Both the position numbers and the translations under genes were made by a program. 62,574 bases of DNA from Burkholderia sp. BCC1644. GTDB taxonomy: Bacteria > Pseudomonadota > Gammaproteobacteria > Burkholderiales > Burkholderiaceae. The notes below the pieces were generated by a model, which worked only from the letters and a program-made list of their open reading frames with translations, was not told the origin of the DNA and searched no databases. Location of the stretch: contig NZ_CADFEI010000032.1 of NCBI RefSeq assembly GCF_902833225.1, positions 1 through 62,574 on the forward strand. The letters run 5' to 3'. Within the stretch, counting starts at the first letter, position 1. Each line of letters opens with the position of its first letter. Shown in pieces: positions 8,702 through 16,932 of this stretch.

Positions 8702-9616
8702 CTATTGCTTGCCGGCTGAAAGCGCGTTGCCGAGCGCGTCGAGCTGGCCGGCCATCCATTGCTGGAAGGTCTTGCCGGCCGGCTGCGTCTCGGTGACGCT
8801 GACGGTCGGCACGCCGCCGTCGCGCGCGATCTTCAGCATGCGCTTGGTCATCGGTTCTTCGGCCTGGCTGTTGTAGATCAGCACGCGCACCTGCTTCTTG
8901 CGCAGGTCGTTCTCGAATGCGGCGACATCCTGCGCGCTGGCTTCGGTGTCGTTCATCGTCGCGAGCTGGAAGCGCTGGTTGCGCATGTCGAGGCCGATCG
9001 CGTCCGACATGTAGCCGAATACGGGCTCGGTGGCCGTCACCGGCACGCCCTTGTACATCGCGCGCAGCGCGGCGACCTTGTCGTCGACGGGCTTCAGCGA
9101 TGCGACGAACTTCTGCAGGTTCGCATCGTACTCGGCCTTGTTCGCCGGGTCGGCGCGGCCGAGCGCGGCCGCGATCGCGCGCGCGGCGGCCGGCATCGTC
9201 GCCGGGTCGTACCACAGGTGCGGGTTGTCGCCGGCCTTCTTGCCGACCAGATCGGCGACGACGATCGTCGCGCGCTTCGCCTGCTTCGACGCGCCGAGCA
9301 GCTTGCCCATCCACGGATCGTAGTCGGCGCCGTTGTAGATCACGACCTGCGCGTGCTGGAGCGCGCGGGCCGTCTTCGGGCTCGCTTCGAACAGGTGCGG
9401 ATCCTGGTCGGGATTGCTGAGGATGCTCGTGACCGCAACGTGGCTGCCGCCGATCTGCGTCGCGACATCGCCGTAGAAATTCTCGGCGGCGACGACGTTG
9501 ACGGTCGCGGCCTGCGCGAACGCGGGCGCCGCGAGCGACAGCGCGGCAACGGCGGCGGCGAGCCAGCGGACAGGCGACAGGGCACGCCGCGGCGCGCGCT
9601 TCAGGGCAATGGACAT
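8702..9616 (-). CDS. znuA: Periplasmic zinc-binding protein of ZnuABC
   Basis: The 304-residue cluster A-I binding protein delivers Zn2+ (possibly Mn2+) to ZnuBC. A signal peptide covers about residues 1-36 (hydrophobic core ending APAFAQA). Metal-ligand candidates are the His in DPHLFE and in NPHLWYDP, plus the acidic TEPVFGY region. The acidic His-rich loop typical of many ZnuA proteins is missing; instead the partner ATPase has a His-rich tail. GAGG six bases before the ATG supports the start at 9616. The gap to znuC is 14 bases and to zur 46 bases. Confidence 0.92.
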   Translation of the reverse strand: MSIALKRAPRRALSPVRWLAAAVAALSLAAPAFAQAATVNVVAAENFYGDVATQIGGSHVAVTSILSNPDQDPHLFEASPKTARALQHAQVVIYNGADYDPWMGKLLGASKQAKRATIVVADLVGKKAGDNPHLWYDPATMPAAARAIAAALGRADPANKAEYDANLQKFVASLKPVDDKVAALRAMYKGVPVTATEPVFGYMSDAIGLDMRNQRFQLATMNDTEASAQDVAAFENDLRKKQVRVLIYNSQAEEPMTKRMLKIARDGGVPTVSVTETQPAGKTFQQWMAGQLDALGNALSAGKQ

Positions 9617-9662
9617 GGAACTCCTCGTTGGAAGGGGCGGCGCGTGGCCGCGCGATTCGGCG

Positions 9663-10124
9663 TCAGCGTTGCGCGGGCTTGCGCTTGCAGTGCCCGCACA
9701 GGCCGCTCAGCTCGACGACCTGGTGGTGGACTTCGAAGCCGTGCGCGGGCTCGCTCGCGGACAGCTGCTTCGCGAGGTCGCCGCCGGGAATCTCGACGGT
9801 GTCGCCGCACGAATCGCAGATCAGGAACTGGCCTTCGTGCGGCACGCCGATCTCGCAGCACGCGAAGAACGCGTTCTTCGATTCGATCCGGTGGATGAAG
9901 CCGTGCTCGACGAGGAAATCCAGCGCGCGATAGACGGTCGTCGGCGGCACGCGGCCGCGCTGCGGTTCGAGTTCGGCGAGCAGGTCGTACGCGCCGATCG
10001 GGCGCTGCGCGGCCAGCACGCGTTCGTAGACCTGACGGCGCAGCGGCGTCCACGCGAGCCCGTGCTCGGCGGCGAATGCGTCGGCCCGGGACAGCCGGGC
10101 GTCAATGGACGATGAGGTAGCCAT
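9663..10124 (-). CDS. zur: Fur-family zinc uptake regulator
   Basis: This 153-residue Fur-family repressor has an N-terminal winged helix (LTPLRRQVYE-like segment, then PPTTVYRALDFL, the recognition helix region). Its C-terminal metal-binding domain has paired cysteines (CDSC and CGHC) that would hold structural zinc. Position at the head of znuACB identifies it as Zur and not Fur. With zinc bound it would repress its own operon. The start at 10124 gives the usual Zur length; the open frame continues upstream to 10367 but those residues lack similarity. The Shine-Dalgarno is weak, so the start is less certain than the identity. Confidence 0.9.
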   Translation of the reverse strand: MATSSSIDARLSRADAFAAEHGLAWTPLRRQVYERVLAAQRPIGAYDLLAELEPQRGRVPPTTVYRALDFLVEHGFIHRIESKNAFFACCEIGVPHEGQFLICDSCGDTVEIPGGDLAKQLSASEPAHGFEVHHQVVELSGLCGHCKRKPAQR

Positions 10125-10147
10125 GGCGTGAAGCAGGGCGATGAAAC

Positions 10148-10175
10148 AAAGTATGGCGATGATATAACGTATCGT
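10148..10175 (-). promoter_or_regulatory. Possible Zur-box/promoter region of the zur-znu operon
   Basis: This AT-rich island, about 25-50 bases upstream of zur, reads on the minus strand as GATACGTTATATCATC, with an imperfect GATA...TATC dyad. Zur boxes commonly contain GTTATA with a TATAAC partner; only the first half-site is well kept here. It is the only AT-rich stretch near the operon start, so it may combine the -10 element and operator. Confidence 0.35.
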
Positions 10176-10354
10176 CGCGCCGTGCAGCGCGAATTCCCCT
10201 TTCCTGCTTCGCTCCGTCCCCTTCACCGTCCGTCCCACTGCGCCGCACCGCGCGCCGCGCGCCTTGCCGGGCCTGCGCGACGGGCCGTCGTCATGCGCCG
10301 TTGTGCCGCAGCGCGTCATAGAAAGCCGTCGCGTCGCCTTGACAGCGCGAATCG

Positions 10355-10399
10355 CGTATCCGATCATTCGATCACTAACAGAGCAATTGATCGGTTGGC
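10355..10399 (+). promoter_or_regulatory. Operator-like inverted repeat upstream of the polyol ABC operon (site B)
   Basis: Half-sites CCGATCATT (10360-10368) and AATTGATCGG (10385-10394) form an imperfect inverted repeat with GATC cores 27 bp apart. The 45-bp segment is identical at 34 of 45 positions to the minus-strand reading of 25134-25178, upstream of the second polyol operon. The match includes much of the spacer (shared GAGCAA). A short GAGCG-TT-CGCTC palindrome follows at 10400-10411. It ends 54 bases before the first gene. The likely binder is the SorC-family regulator at 21078-22034. Confidence 0.65.
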
Positions 10400-10453
10400 G
10401 AGCGTTCGCTCACCTCGCAACCGTCGTACAGCAGAACGAACCGGAGACAGCCA

Positions 10454-11230
10454 GTGAGACTGGAAGACAAGGTCGCGATCCTGACGGGCGCCGCAAGCGG
10501 CATCGGCGAGGCGGTCGCACAACGCTATCTGGACGAGGGCGCACGCTGCGTCCTCGTCGACCTGAAGCCCGCCAGCGGCTCGCTCGCGCGGCTGATCGAG
10601 GCGAACCCCGGCCGCGCGGTGGCCGTCACGGCGGACGTCACGCGCCGCGACGACATCGAGCGGATCGTCGCCACGGCGGTCGAGCGCTTCGGCGGCGTCG
10701 ACATCCTGTTCAACAATGCAGCGCTGTTCGACATGCGCCCGATCCTCGACGAATCGTGGGACGTGTTCGACCGGCTGTTCGCGGTCAACGTGAAGGGGTT
10801 GTTCTTCCTGATGCAGGCCGTCGCGCAGCGGATGGTCGAGCAGGGGCGCGGCGGCAAGATCGTCAACATGTCGTCGCAGGCCGGCCGTCGTGGCGAGGCG
10901 CTCGTTTCGCACTACTGCGCGACCAAGGCCGCGGTGATCAGCTATACGCAGTCGGCCGCGCTCGCGCTCGCGCCGCACCGGATCAACGTGAACGGCATCG
11001 CGCCGGGCGTCGTCGACACGCCGATGTGGGAGCAGGTCGATGCCCTCTTCGCGCGCTACGAGAACCGGCCGCTCGGCGAGAAGAAGCGGCTCGTCGGCGA
11101 AGCCGTGCCGCTCGGCCGCATGGGCGTGCCGGGCGACCTGACGGGCGCCGCGCTGTTCCTCTCGTCGGCCGACGCCGACTACATCACCGCCCAGACGCTG
11201 AACGTCGACGGCGGCAACTGGATGAGCTGA
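10454..11230 (+). CDS. smoS: SDR polyol (sorbitol/galactitol) dehydrogenase, SmoS/PolS type
   Basis: This 258-residue short-chain dehydrogenase closely resembles Rhodobacter SmoS, which oxidises D-glucitol to D-fructose, galactitol to D-tagatose and L-iditol to L-sorbose with NAD+. Features seen are the cofactor loop TGAASGIG, NNAALFD, SQAGRRGEALV, the catalytic Y154 and K158 (YCATK), APGVVDTP, and the family's C-terminal DGGNWMS. The start codon is GTG at 10454, with GGAG 7 bases upstream. It leads an eight-gene operon, and the operator-like site at 10355-10399 lies just upstream. Which polyol is the natural substrate cannot be read from the sequence. Confidence 0.9.
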   Translation: MRLEDKVAILTGAASGIGEAVAQRYLDEGARCVLVDLKPASGSLARLIEANPGRAVAVTADVTRRDDIERIVATAVERFGGVDILFNNAALFDMRPILDESWDVFDRLFAVNVKGLFFLMQAVAQRMVEQGRGGKIVNMSSQAGRRGEALVSHYCATKAAVISYTQSAALALAPHRINVNGIAPGVVDTPMWEQVDALFARYENRPLGEKKRLVGEAVPLGRMGVPGDLTGAALFLSSADADYITAQTLNVDGGNWMS

Positions 11231-11326
11231 AATGGGGCTGCTCGCACGCGCAACCAGCCGGCCGGTCCGCGACGAGGCGGCCGCCCCGCACGCCGCGGCC
11301 GCCGTCGAACGGGGAGGGCACGCCTG

Positions 11327-12283
11327 ATGGCCGAGATCGTCGTCGCCGGCGAGCTGCTCGCCGAATTCGTCGCCGCCGAGCGCGGCCAGGGTTTCGAGAC
11401 GCCGGGCCTGTTCGCGGGACCGTTCCCGAGCGGTGCGCCGGCGATCTTCGCCGACCAGGCCGCACGGCTCGGCGCGCGCGTCGCGTATGCGGGCTGCGTC
11501 GGCCGCGACGCGTTCGGCGACGCGATCGTCGCGCGGCTCGAACGCGACGGCGTCGAGGTGGCGCGCATCCGCCGCGTCGCACGCCCGACCGGCACCGCGT
11601 TCGTCGCGTATCGCGACGACGGTTCGCGCAGCTTCGTCTTCACGCTGTCCACCAGCGCGGCCGCGTGCGTCGATGCCTCGGACGTCGATCCCGCGATGTT
11701 CGACGGCTGCCGCTATTTCCACGTGATGGGCTCGTCGCTGACGAGCGAATCGGCGATCGCGGCCGTGCAGCGCGGCGTGATCGAGGCCGCGCGCGCCGGC
11801 GCGAAGGTGTCGTTCGATCCGAACGTGCGCCCCGAGATGCTGAGCTTTCGCCCGATGCGCGCGGCGCTCGACGAGATGCTCGCCGCGTGCCACCTGTTCA
11901 TGCCGAGCGAGGCCGACCTGCCGTTCTTCTGCGGGCCGCAGCCGGCCGAGCGCGCGATCGCGGGCCTGCTCGCGACGCATCCGCTGCTGGAGCGTGTCGT
12001 GCTGAAGCGCGGCGCGCAAGGCAGCGTCGCGTTCGACCGTGCGAACCGCGTCGACGCGTCGGCCTTTCCGGTCGACGAAGTCGACCCGACCGGCGCCGGC
12101 GACTGCTTCGGCGGCACGCTCGTTGCGAGCCTGGTCGCGGGCGCGCCGATCGATGCCGCCTTGCGCCGCGCGAACGCGGCCGGCGCGATCGCGGTCACGC
12201 GGCGCGGCCCGATGGAAGGCAACAGCAGCGCGGCCGAGATCGACCGCTTCCTGACCGAACGAGGTATCGCATGTCCGGCCTGA
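11327..12283 (+). CDS. PfkB-family sugar kinase (probable tagatose or fructose kinase)
   Basis: The 318-residue ribokinase-family enzyme contains the C-terminal signature DPTGAGDCF (residues 253-261) with catalytic base D259, and the N-terminal glycine pair region of sugar binding. Its neighbours make ketoses (tagatose, fructose), so phosphorylation at C6 is expected. Agrobacterium tagatose kinases of the same family (PF00294) are encoded next to a PF08013 protein, as here. A 96-base gap follows smoS, and the next gene overlaps the last 13 bases. Confidence 0.82.
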   Translation: MAEIVVAGELLAEFVAAERGQGFETPGLFAGPFPSGAPAIFADQAARLGARVAYAGCVGRDAFGDAIVARLERDGVEVARIRRVARPTGTAFVAYRDDGSRSFVFTLSTSAAACVDASDVDPAMFDGCRYFHVMGSSLTSESAIAAVQRGVIEAARAGAKVSFDPNVRPEMLSFRPMRAALDEMLAACHLFMPSEADLPFFCGPQPAERAIAGLLATHPLLERVVLKRGAQGSVAFDRANRVDASAFPVDEVDPTGAGDCFGGTLVASLVAGAPIDAALRRANAAGAIAVTRRGPMEGNSSAAEIDRFLTERGIACPA

Positions 12284-13632
12284 CGACCTTCGCCGAACGC
12301 CCGCGCACCGCCCATGCGGACGCGGTGCTGCGGATGATCTTCGACGCGAACCGCGCCGACGCGCAGCGCGGCATCTATTCGATCTGCAGTGCGCACCGGC
12401 TCGTGCTGGAAGCCGCGTGCGAAGCCGCGCGCGCGGACGGCTCGCCGCTCTTGGTCGAGGCGACCTGCAACCAGGTGAACCATCTCGGCGGCTATACGGG
12501 CATGACGCCCGCCGATTTCCGCCGCGACGTCGATGCGATCGCCGCGCGATGCGGGCTCGCGCCGTCGGCGCTCGTGCTCGGCGGCGACCATCTCGGCCCG
12601 AACCCGTGGCGGCACCGTCGCGCGGCCGACGCGATGCGCGAGGCCGTCGCGATGGTCGCCGCGTACGTCGAGGCCGGCTTCGAGAAGATCCATCTCGATG
12701 CGAGCATGGCGTGCGCGGACGATCCGGTGCGGCTCGACGATCGCACGATCGCCGCACGCGCGGCCGAGCTGTGCCGCGCGGCGGAAGACGCGGCCCGGCG
12801 CGCCGGTATCGCGCCCGTCTACGTGATCGGAACCGAGGTGCCGACACCGGGCGGCGAAGTGAGCGGCGGCGCGAACGAAGGGGACGATGCGGCGATCGCG
12901 CAGATCGCGGTCACGCGCAGCGACAGCATCGCGGCGACGCTCGACGCACACCGTCGTGCGTTCGCGGCTGCCGGGCTCGACGACGCATGGACGCGCGTCG
13001 TCGCGATCGTCGCGCAGCCGGGCGTCGACTTCGACGATCGCCACGTGCTCGACTACGACAGTGCGAAGGCGGCGTCGCTCGGCGCGAGTATCCTGCAGAC
13101 ACCGCGCCTCGTGTTCGAGGCGCACTCGACCGATTACCAGACCGAAGACGCGCTCGCCGCGCTCGTGCGCGACCACTTCGCGGTGCTGAAGGTCGGCCCC
13201 GCGCTGACGTTCGCGCTGCGCGAGGCGCTGTTCGCGCTGACCTTCATCGAAGAGGCGCTGATCGGCGACGTCGCGCAGCGCTCGCGGCTGCGCGATGTCG
13301 TCGACACGGCGATGCGCGCGCAGCCCGAACACTGGGCGCCGTACTACCGAGGCGACGAGACCGAGCAGCGGCTCGCGCGCCAGTTCAGCTACAGCGACCG
13401 GATCCGCTACTACTGGCTGCAGCCGGCCGTCGCGGCCGCGGTCGAGCAGCTGTTCGACAACCTCGCGCGGCAGCCGGTGCCGGAGACGCTCGTCGCGCAG
13501 TGGCTGCCGGATGTCTACGCGGCGTGCCGCGCGGGCGGCCTCGCGAAGGAGCCGCGCGCGTGGGTGCGCCACCGGATACGCGACGTGATTGCGCACTATG
13601 CGCGCGCGTGCGGAATGCAGCGGCCGGCGTGA
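12271..13632 (+). CDS. GatZ/KbaZ-family protein, probable D-tagatose 6-phosphate 4-epimerase
   Basis: This 453-residue protein belongs to PF08013 (tagatose-6-phosphate aldolase non-catalytic subunit or epimerase). Recognisable segments are GIYSICSAH, VEATCNQVNHLGGYTGM, LGGDHLGPNPW, KIHLDASM and GTEVPTPGG. In enterobacteria GatZ/KbaZ assists the GatY/KbaY aldolase. No such aldolase gene is present here, which points to the stand-alone activity known in Agrobacterium, conversion of D-tagatose 6-phosphate to D-fructose 6-phosphate. The ATG at 12271 overlaps the kinase gene by 13 bases, indicating coupling. Confidence 0.85.
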   Translation: MSGLTTFAERPRTAHADAVLRMIFDANRADAQRGIYSICSAHRLVLEAACEAARADGSPLLVEATCNQVNHLGGYTGMTPADFRRDVDAIAARCGLAPSALVLGGDHLGPNPWRHRRAADAMREAVAMVAAYVEAGFEKIHLDASMACADDPVRLDDRTIAARAAELCRAAEDAARRAGIAPVYVIGTEVPTPGGEVSGGANEGDDAAIAQIAVTRSDSIAATLDAHRRAFAAAGLDDAWTRVVAIVAQPGVDFDDRHVLDYDSAKAASLGASILQTPRLVFEAHSTDYQTEDALAALVRDHFAVLKVGPALTFALREALFALTFIEEALIGDVAQRSRLRDVVDTAMRAQPEHWAPYYRGDETEQRLARQFSYSDRIRYYWLQPAVAAAVEQLFDNLARQPVPETLVAQWLPDVYAACRAGGLAKEPRAWVRHRIRDVIAHYARACGMQRPA

Positions 13633-13690
13633 CGGGCCGCGAAGTAATCGCAATACCGACGACACTTCGAACAAACACAGGAGACATGCC

Positions 13691-15016
13691 ATGCAACGAA
13701 AGATGCTCGACGCCGCCGCACGCTGCTTCGCCGGAGCCGCGCTCGCGACTGCGGCCTGCGCCGCGTCAGCCGGCACGCTGACGATCGCGACGCTGAACAA
13801 CCCCGACATGATCGAGCTGAAGAAGCTGTCGCCGGCGTTCGAGAAGGCGAACCCCGACATCAAGCTGAACTGGGTGATCCTCGAGGAAAACGTGCTGCGC
13901 CAGCGCGCGACGACCGACATCACGACCGGCAGCGGCCAGTTCGACGTGATGGCGATCGGCACCTACGAGACGCCGCAGTGGGGCAAGCGCGGCTGGCTCG
14001 CGCCGATGACGGGCCTGCCGGCCGACTACGACCTGAACGACATCGTGAAGACCGCGCGCGACAGCCTGTCGTACAACGGCCAGCTCTACGCGCTGCCGTT
14101 CTACGTCGAAAGCTCGATGACGTTCTACCGCAAGGACCTGTTCGCGGCGAAGGGGCTGAAGATGCCCGACCAGCCGACCTACGACCAGATCGCCGAATTC
14201 GCGGACAAGCTCACCGACAAGTCGAAGGGCACCTACGGGATCTGCCTGCGCGGCAAGGCCGGTTGGGGCGAGAACATGGCGTTCGTGTCGACGGTCGTGA
14301 ACACGTTCGGCGGGCGCTGGTTCGACGAGAACTGGAACGCGCAGCTCACGTCGCCCGAATGGAAGAAGGCGATCACGTTCTACGTGAACCTGCTGAAGAA
14401 AAACGGCCCGCCGGGAGCGAGCTCGAACGGCTTCAACGAGAACCTGACGCTCACCGCATCGGGCAAGTGCGCGATGTGGATCGACGCGACGGTCGCGGCC
14501 GGCATGCTCTACAACAAGCAGCAGTCGCAGGTGGCCGACAAGATCGGCTTCGCGGCCGCGCCGGTCGCCGTCACGCCGAAGGGCTCGCACTGGCTGTGGG
14601 CGTGGGCGCTGGCCGTGCCGAAGACGTCGAAGCAGCAGGACGCCGCGCGCAAGTTCATCGCGTGGGCGACGTCGAAGCAGTACATCGAGATGGCCGGCAA
14701 GGACGAAGGCTGGGCGTCGGTGCCGCCGGGCACGCGCACGTCGACCTATCAGCGCCCCGAGTACAAGGCCGCCGCGCCGTTCTCGGACTTCGTGCTGAAG
14801 GCGATCGAGACGGCCGACCCGAACGACCCGTCGCTGAAGAAGGTGCCGTACACGGGCGTGCAGTACGTCGGGATTCCTGAATTCCAGTCGTTCGGCACGG
14901 TGGTCGGCCAGTCGATCGCCGGTGCGGTCGCGGGCCAGATGACGGTCGACCAGGCGCTCGCTGCCGGGCAGGCCGCCGCCGACCGCGCGGTGCGGCAGGC
15001 CGGCTACAAGAAGTAA
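13691..15016 (+). CDS. Polyol ABC transporter periplasmic binding protein (SmoE-like)
   Basis: This 441-residue family-1 extracellular binding protein has a signal peptide ending near residue 27 (AACAASAG). It would capture a sugar alcohol in the periplasm and pass it to the two permeases that follow. The mature N-terminus (TLTIATLNNPDMIELKKL) and the LNWVILEENVLRQR segment are typical of SmoE/MtlE-type sorbitol/mannitol binding proteins. GGAG 8 bases before the ATG fixes the start at 13691. A strong intercistronic hairpin follows at 15034-15069, likely stabilising this part of the message so more binding protein than permease is made. Confidence 0.9.
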   Translation: MQRKMLDAAARCFAGAALATAACAASAGTLTIATLNNPDMIELKKLSPAFEKANPDIKLNWVILEENVLRQRATTDITTGSGQFDVMAIGTYETPQWGKRGWLAPMTGLPADYDLNDIVKTARDSLSYNGQLYALPFYVESSMTFYRKDLFAAKGLKMPDQPTYDQIAEFADKLTDKSKGTYGICLRGKAGWGENMAFVSTVVNTFGGRWFDENWNAQLTSPEWKKAITFYVNLLKKNGPPGASSNGFNENLTLTASGKCAMWIDATVAAGMLYNKQQSQVADKIGFAAAPVAVTPKGSHWLWAWALAVPKTSKQQDAARKFIAWATSKQYIEMAGKDEGWASVPPGTRTSTYQRPEYKAAAPFSDFVLKAIETADPNDPSLKKVPYTGVQYVGIPEFQSFGTVVGQSIAGAVAGQMTVDQALAAGQAAADRAVRQAGYKK

Positions 15017-15033
15017 CGCGCCAGCAGTCGCGT

Positions 15034-15069
15034 GGCCCGCAACGTGCGCCGTTGCACACGCTGCGGGCC
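15034..15069 (+). other. Intercistronic hairpin between binding-protein and permease genes
   Basis: GGCCCGCA (15034-15041) pairs with TGCGGGCC (15062-15069), and an inner GTGC/GCAC stem extends it. No T-run follows, so it is not an intrinsic terminator. Such hairpins after the binding-protein gene of ABC operons (as in malE-malF) commonly protect the upstream message. Confidence 0.6.
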
Positions 15070-15130
15070 GGCGAAGCTGAAAGGCGGGCAGGCCGTTCGC
15101 GCCCGCGCATCAACCGGAGGGACTCCGATC

Positions 15131-16084
15131 ATGCGTCACCTGCGTCTTCCCCTGAGTCACGCCCACGCGCCGTCGGTCGGCGACGCGTCGTTGCCGCCGG
15201 GCGCGCCGCGCCGCGCGCGCGGCGGCGCGAGCTGGCTCGTGTCGCCGTCCGTCGCGGTGCTGCTGCTGTGGATGTCGATTCCGCTCGCGATGACGATCTG
15301 GTATTCGTTCTCGCGCTACAACCTGCTGAACCCGGACGTGAAGGGTTTCGCGGGCTTCGACAACTACCGCTTCCTCGCGACCGATCCGTCGTTCCTGCCC
15401 GCGATCTGGCACACGCTCGTGCTGATCGGCGCGGTGCTCGCGATCACGGTGGTCGGCGGCGTGCTGATGGCCGTGCTGTTCGACCGCAAGTTCTACGGGC
15501 AGGGCGTCGCGCGCCTGCTCGCGATCGCGCCGTTCTTCGTGATGCCGACGGTGTCCGCGCTGATCTGGAAGAACATGATCCTGCACCCGGTATACGGCCT
15601 CGTCGCGAACGCGATGCGCGCGCTCGGCATGACGCCGATCGACTGGTTCGCCGATTACCCGCTCACCGCGGTGATCATCATCGTCGCGTGGCAGTGGCTG
15701 CCGTTCGCGTTCCTGATCCTGTTCACCGCGATCCAGTCGCTCGACCAGGAGCAGAAGGAAGCCGCACGCATCGACGGCGCGGGCCCGATCGCGATGTTCT
15801 TCTACATCACGCTGCCGCACCTGAAGCGCGCGATCGCCGTGGTCGTGATGATGGAGACGATCTTCCTGCTGTCGATCTTCGCGGAGATCTACACGACGAC
15901 CGGCGGCGGCCCCGGCGACGCGACGACCAACCTGTCCTACCTGATCTACGCGCTCGGCCTGCAGCAGTTCGACGTCGGCCTCGCGTCCGCGGGCGGCATC
16001 ATCGCCGTGGTGGTCGCGAACGTCGTGTCGTTCTTCCTCGTGCGGATGCTCGCGCGCAACCTGAAGGGAGAGTACGAGAAATGA
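15131..16084 (+). CDS. Polyol ABC transporter permease, first subunit (SmoF-like)
   Basis: The 317-residue inner-membrane permease has six predicted helices and the EAA loop (EQKEAARIDGAG) that contacts the ATPase. It belongs to the MalF-type permeases of sugar ABC importers. A polar N-terminal extension of about 40 residues precedes the first helix. GGAGGG upstream of the ATG at 15131 supports this start over in-frame ones upstream. It overlaps the next permease gene in an ATGA arrangement. Confidence 0.92.
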   Translation: MRHLRLPLSHAHAPSVGDASLPPGAPRRARGGASWLVSPSVAVLLLWMSIPLAMTIWYSFSRYNLLNPDVKGFAGFDNYRFLATDPSFLPAIWHTLVLIGAVLAITVVGGVLMAVLFDRKFYGQGVARLLAIAPFFVMPTVSALIWKNMILHPVYGLVANAMRALGMTPIDWFADYPLTAVIIIVAWQWLPFAFLILFTAIQSLDQEQKEAARIDGAGPIAMFFYITLPHLKRAIAVVVMMETIFLLSIFAEIYTTTGGGPGDATTNLSYLIYALGLQQFDVGLASAGGIIAVVVANVVSFFLVRMLARNLKGEYEK

Positions 16085-16932
16085 GCGACCTGACCTTCGA
16101 AGGCCGGCGCGTGCCGGCCGTGTTCGACCTCGTGCGGCGCGCGCTGCCCGGCACGCTCGCATGGCTGATCGCGCTGCTGCTGTTCTTCCCGATCTTCTGG
16201 ATGGCGATCACCGCGTTCAAGACCGAGCAGCAGGCGTATGCGTCGACGCTGTTCTTCATGCCGACGCTCGACAGCTTCCGCGAGGTGTTCGCGCGCAGCA
16301 ACTACTTCGCGTTCGCGTGGAACTCGGTGCTGATCTCGGCCGGCGTCACGGTGATCTCGCTGCTGTTCGCGGTGCCGGCCGCGTACGCGATGGCGTTCTT
16401 CCCGAACCACCGCACGCAGAAGGTGCTGCTGTGGATGCTGTCGACGAAGATGATGCCGTCGGTCGGCGTGCTCGTGCCGATCTACCTGCTGTGGAAGAAC
16501 GCCGGGCTGCTCGACACGGTTTCGGGGCTCGTGATCGTCTACACGCTGATCAACCTGCCGATCGCGGTGTGGATGACCTTCACGTACTTCAACGAAATTC
16601 CGAAGGACATCCTCGAAGCCGGGCGCATCGACGGCGCGTCGACGTGGCAGGAGATCGTCTACCTGCTGATGCCGATGGCGCTGCCGGGGCTCGCGTCCAC
16701 CGCGCTGCTGCTCGTCATCCTGTCGTGGAACGAGGCGTTCTGGAGCATCAACCTGTCGAGTTCGAACGCCGCGCCGCTGACCGTGTTCATCGCGTCGTAC
16801 TCGAGCCCCGAAGGGTTGTTCTGGGCGAAGCTGTCCGCCGCCTCCCTGCTGGCCGTCGCGCCGATCCTGATCGTCGGCTGGCTGTCGCAGAAGCAGCTCG
16901 TGCGCGGGCTCACGTTCGGGGCCGTCAAATGA
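16081..16932 (+). CDS. Polyol ABC transporter permease, second subunit (SmoG-like)
   Basis: The 283-residue MalG-type permease has six hydrophobic helices and the EAA motif DILEAGRIDGASTWQEI. With the preceding subunit it forms the heterodimeric channel. The start ATG overlaps the previous stop by 4 bases, and its own stop overlaps the HAD gene start by 4, so three genes are translationally linked. Confidence 0.92.
   Translation: MSDLTFEGRRVPAVFDLVRRALPGTLAWLIALLLFFPIFWMAITAFKTEQQAYASTLFFMPTLDSFREVFARSNYFAFAWNSVLISAGVTVISLLFAVPAAYAMAFFPNHRTQKVLLWMLSTKMMPSVGVLVPIYLLWKNAGLLDTVSGLVIVYTLINLPIAVWMTFTYFNEIPKDILEAGRIDGASTWQEIVYLLMPMALPGLASTALLLVILSWNEAFWSINLSSSNAAPLTVFIASYSSPEGLFWAKLSAASLLAVAPILIVGWLSQKQLVRGLTFGAVK

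Noticed and set aside
10364..12847. 827-codon open frame on the minus strand across smoS, the PfkB kinase gene and part of the GatZ-family gene
   Set aside because: It is a shadow of highly conserved plus-strand genes; its product is Arg/Ala-rich, of low complexity, and matches no family.
11713..13962. 749-codon minus-strand open frame
   Set aside because: It is antisense to the GatZ-family and binding-protein genes, with typical high-GC frame bias and no domain.
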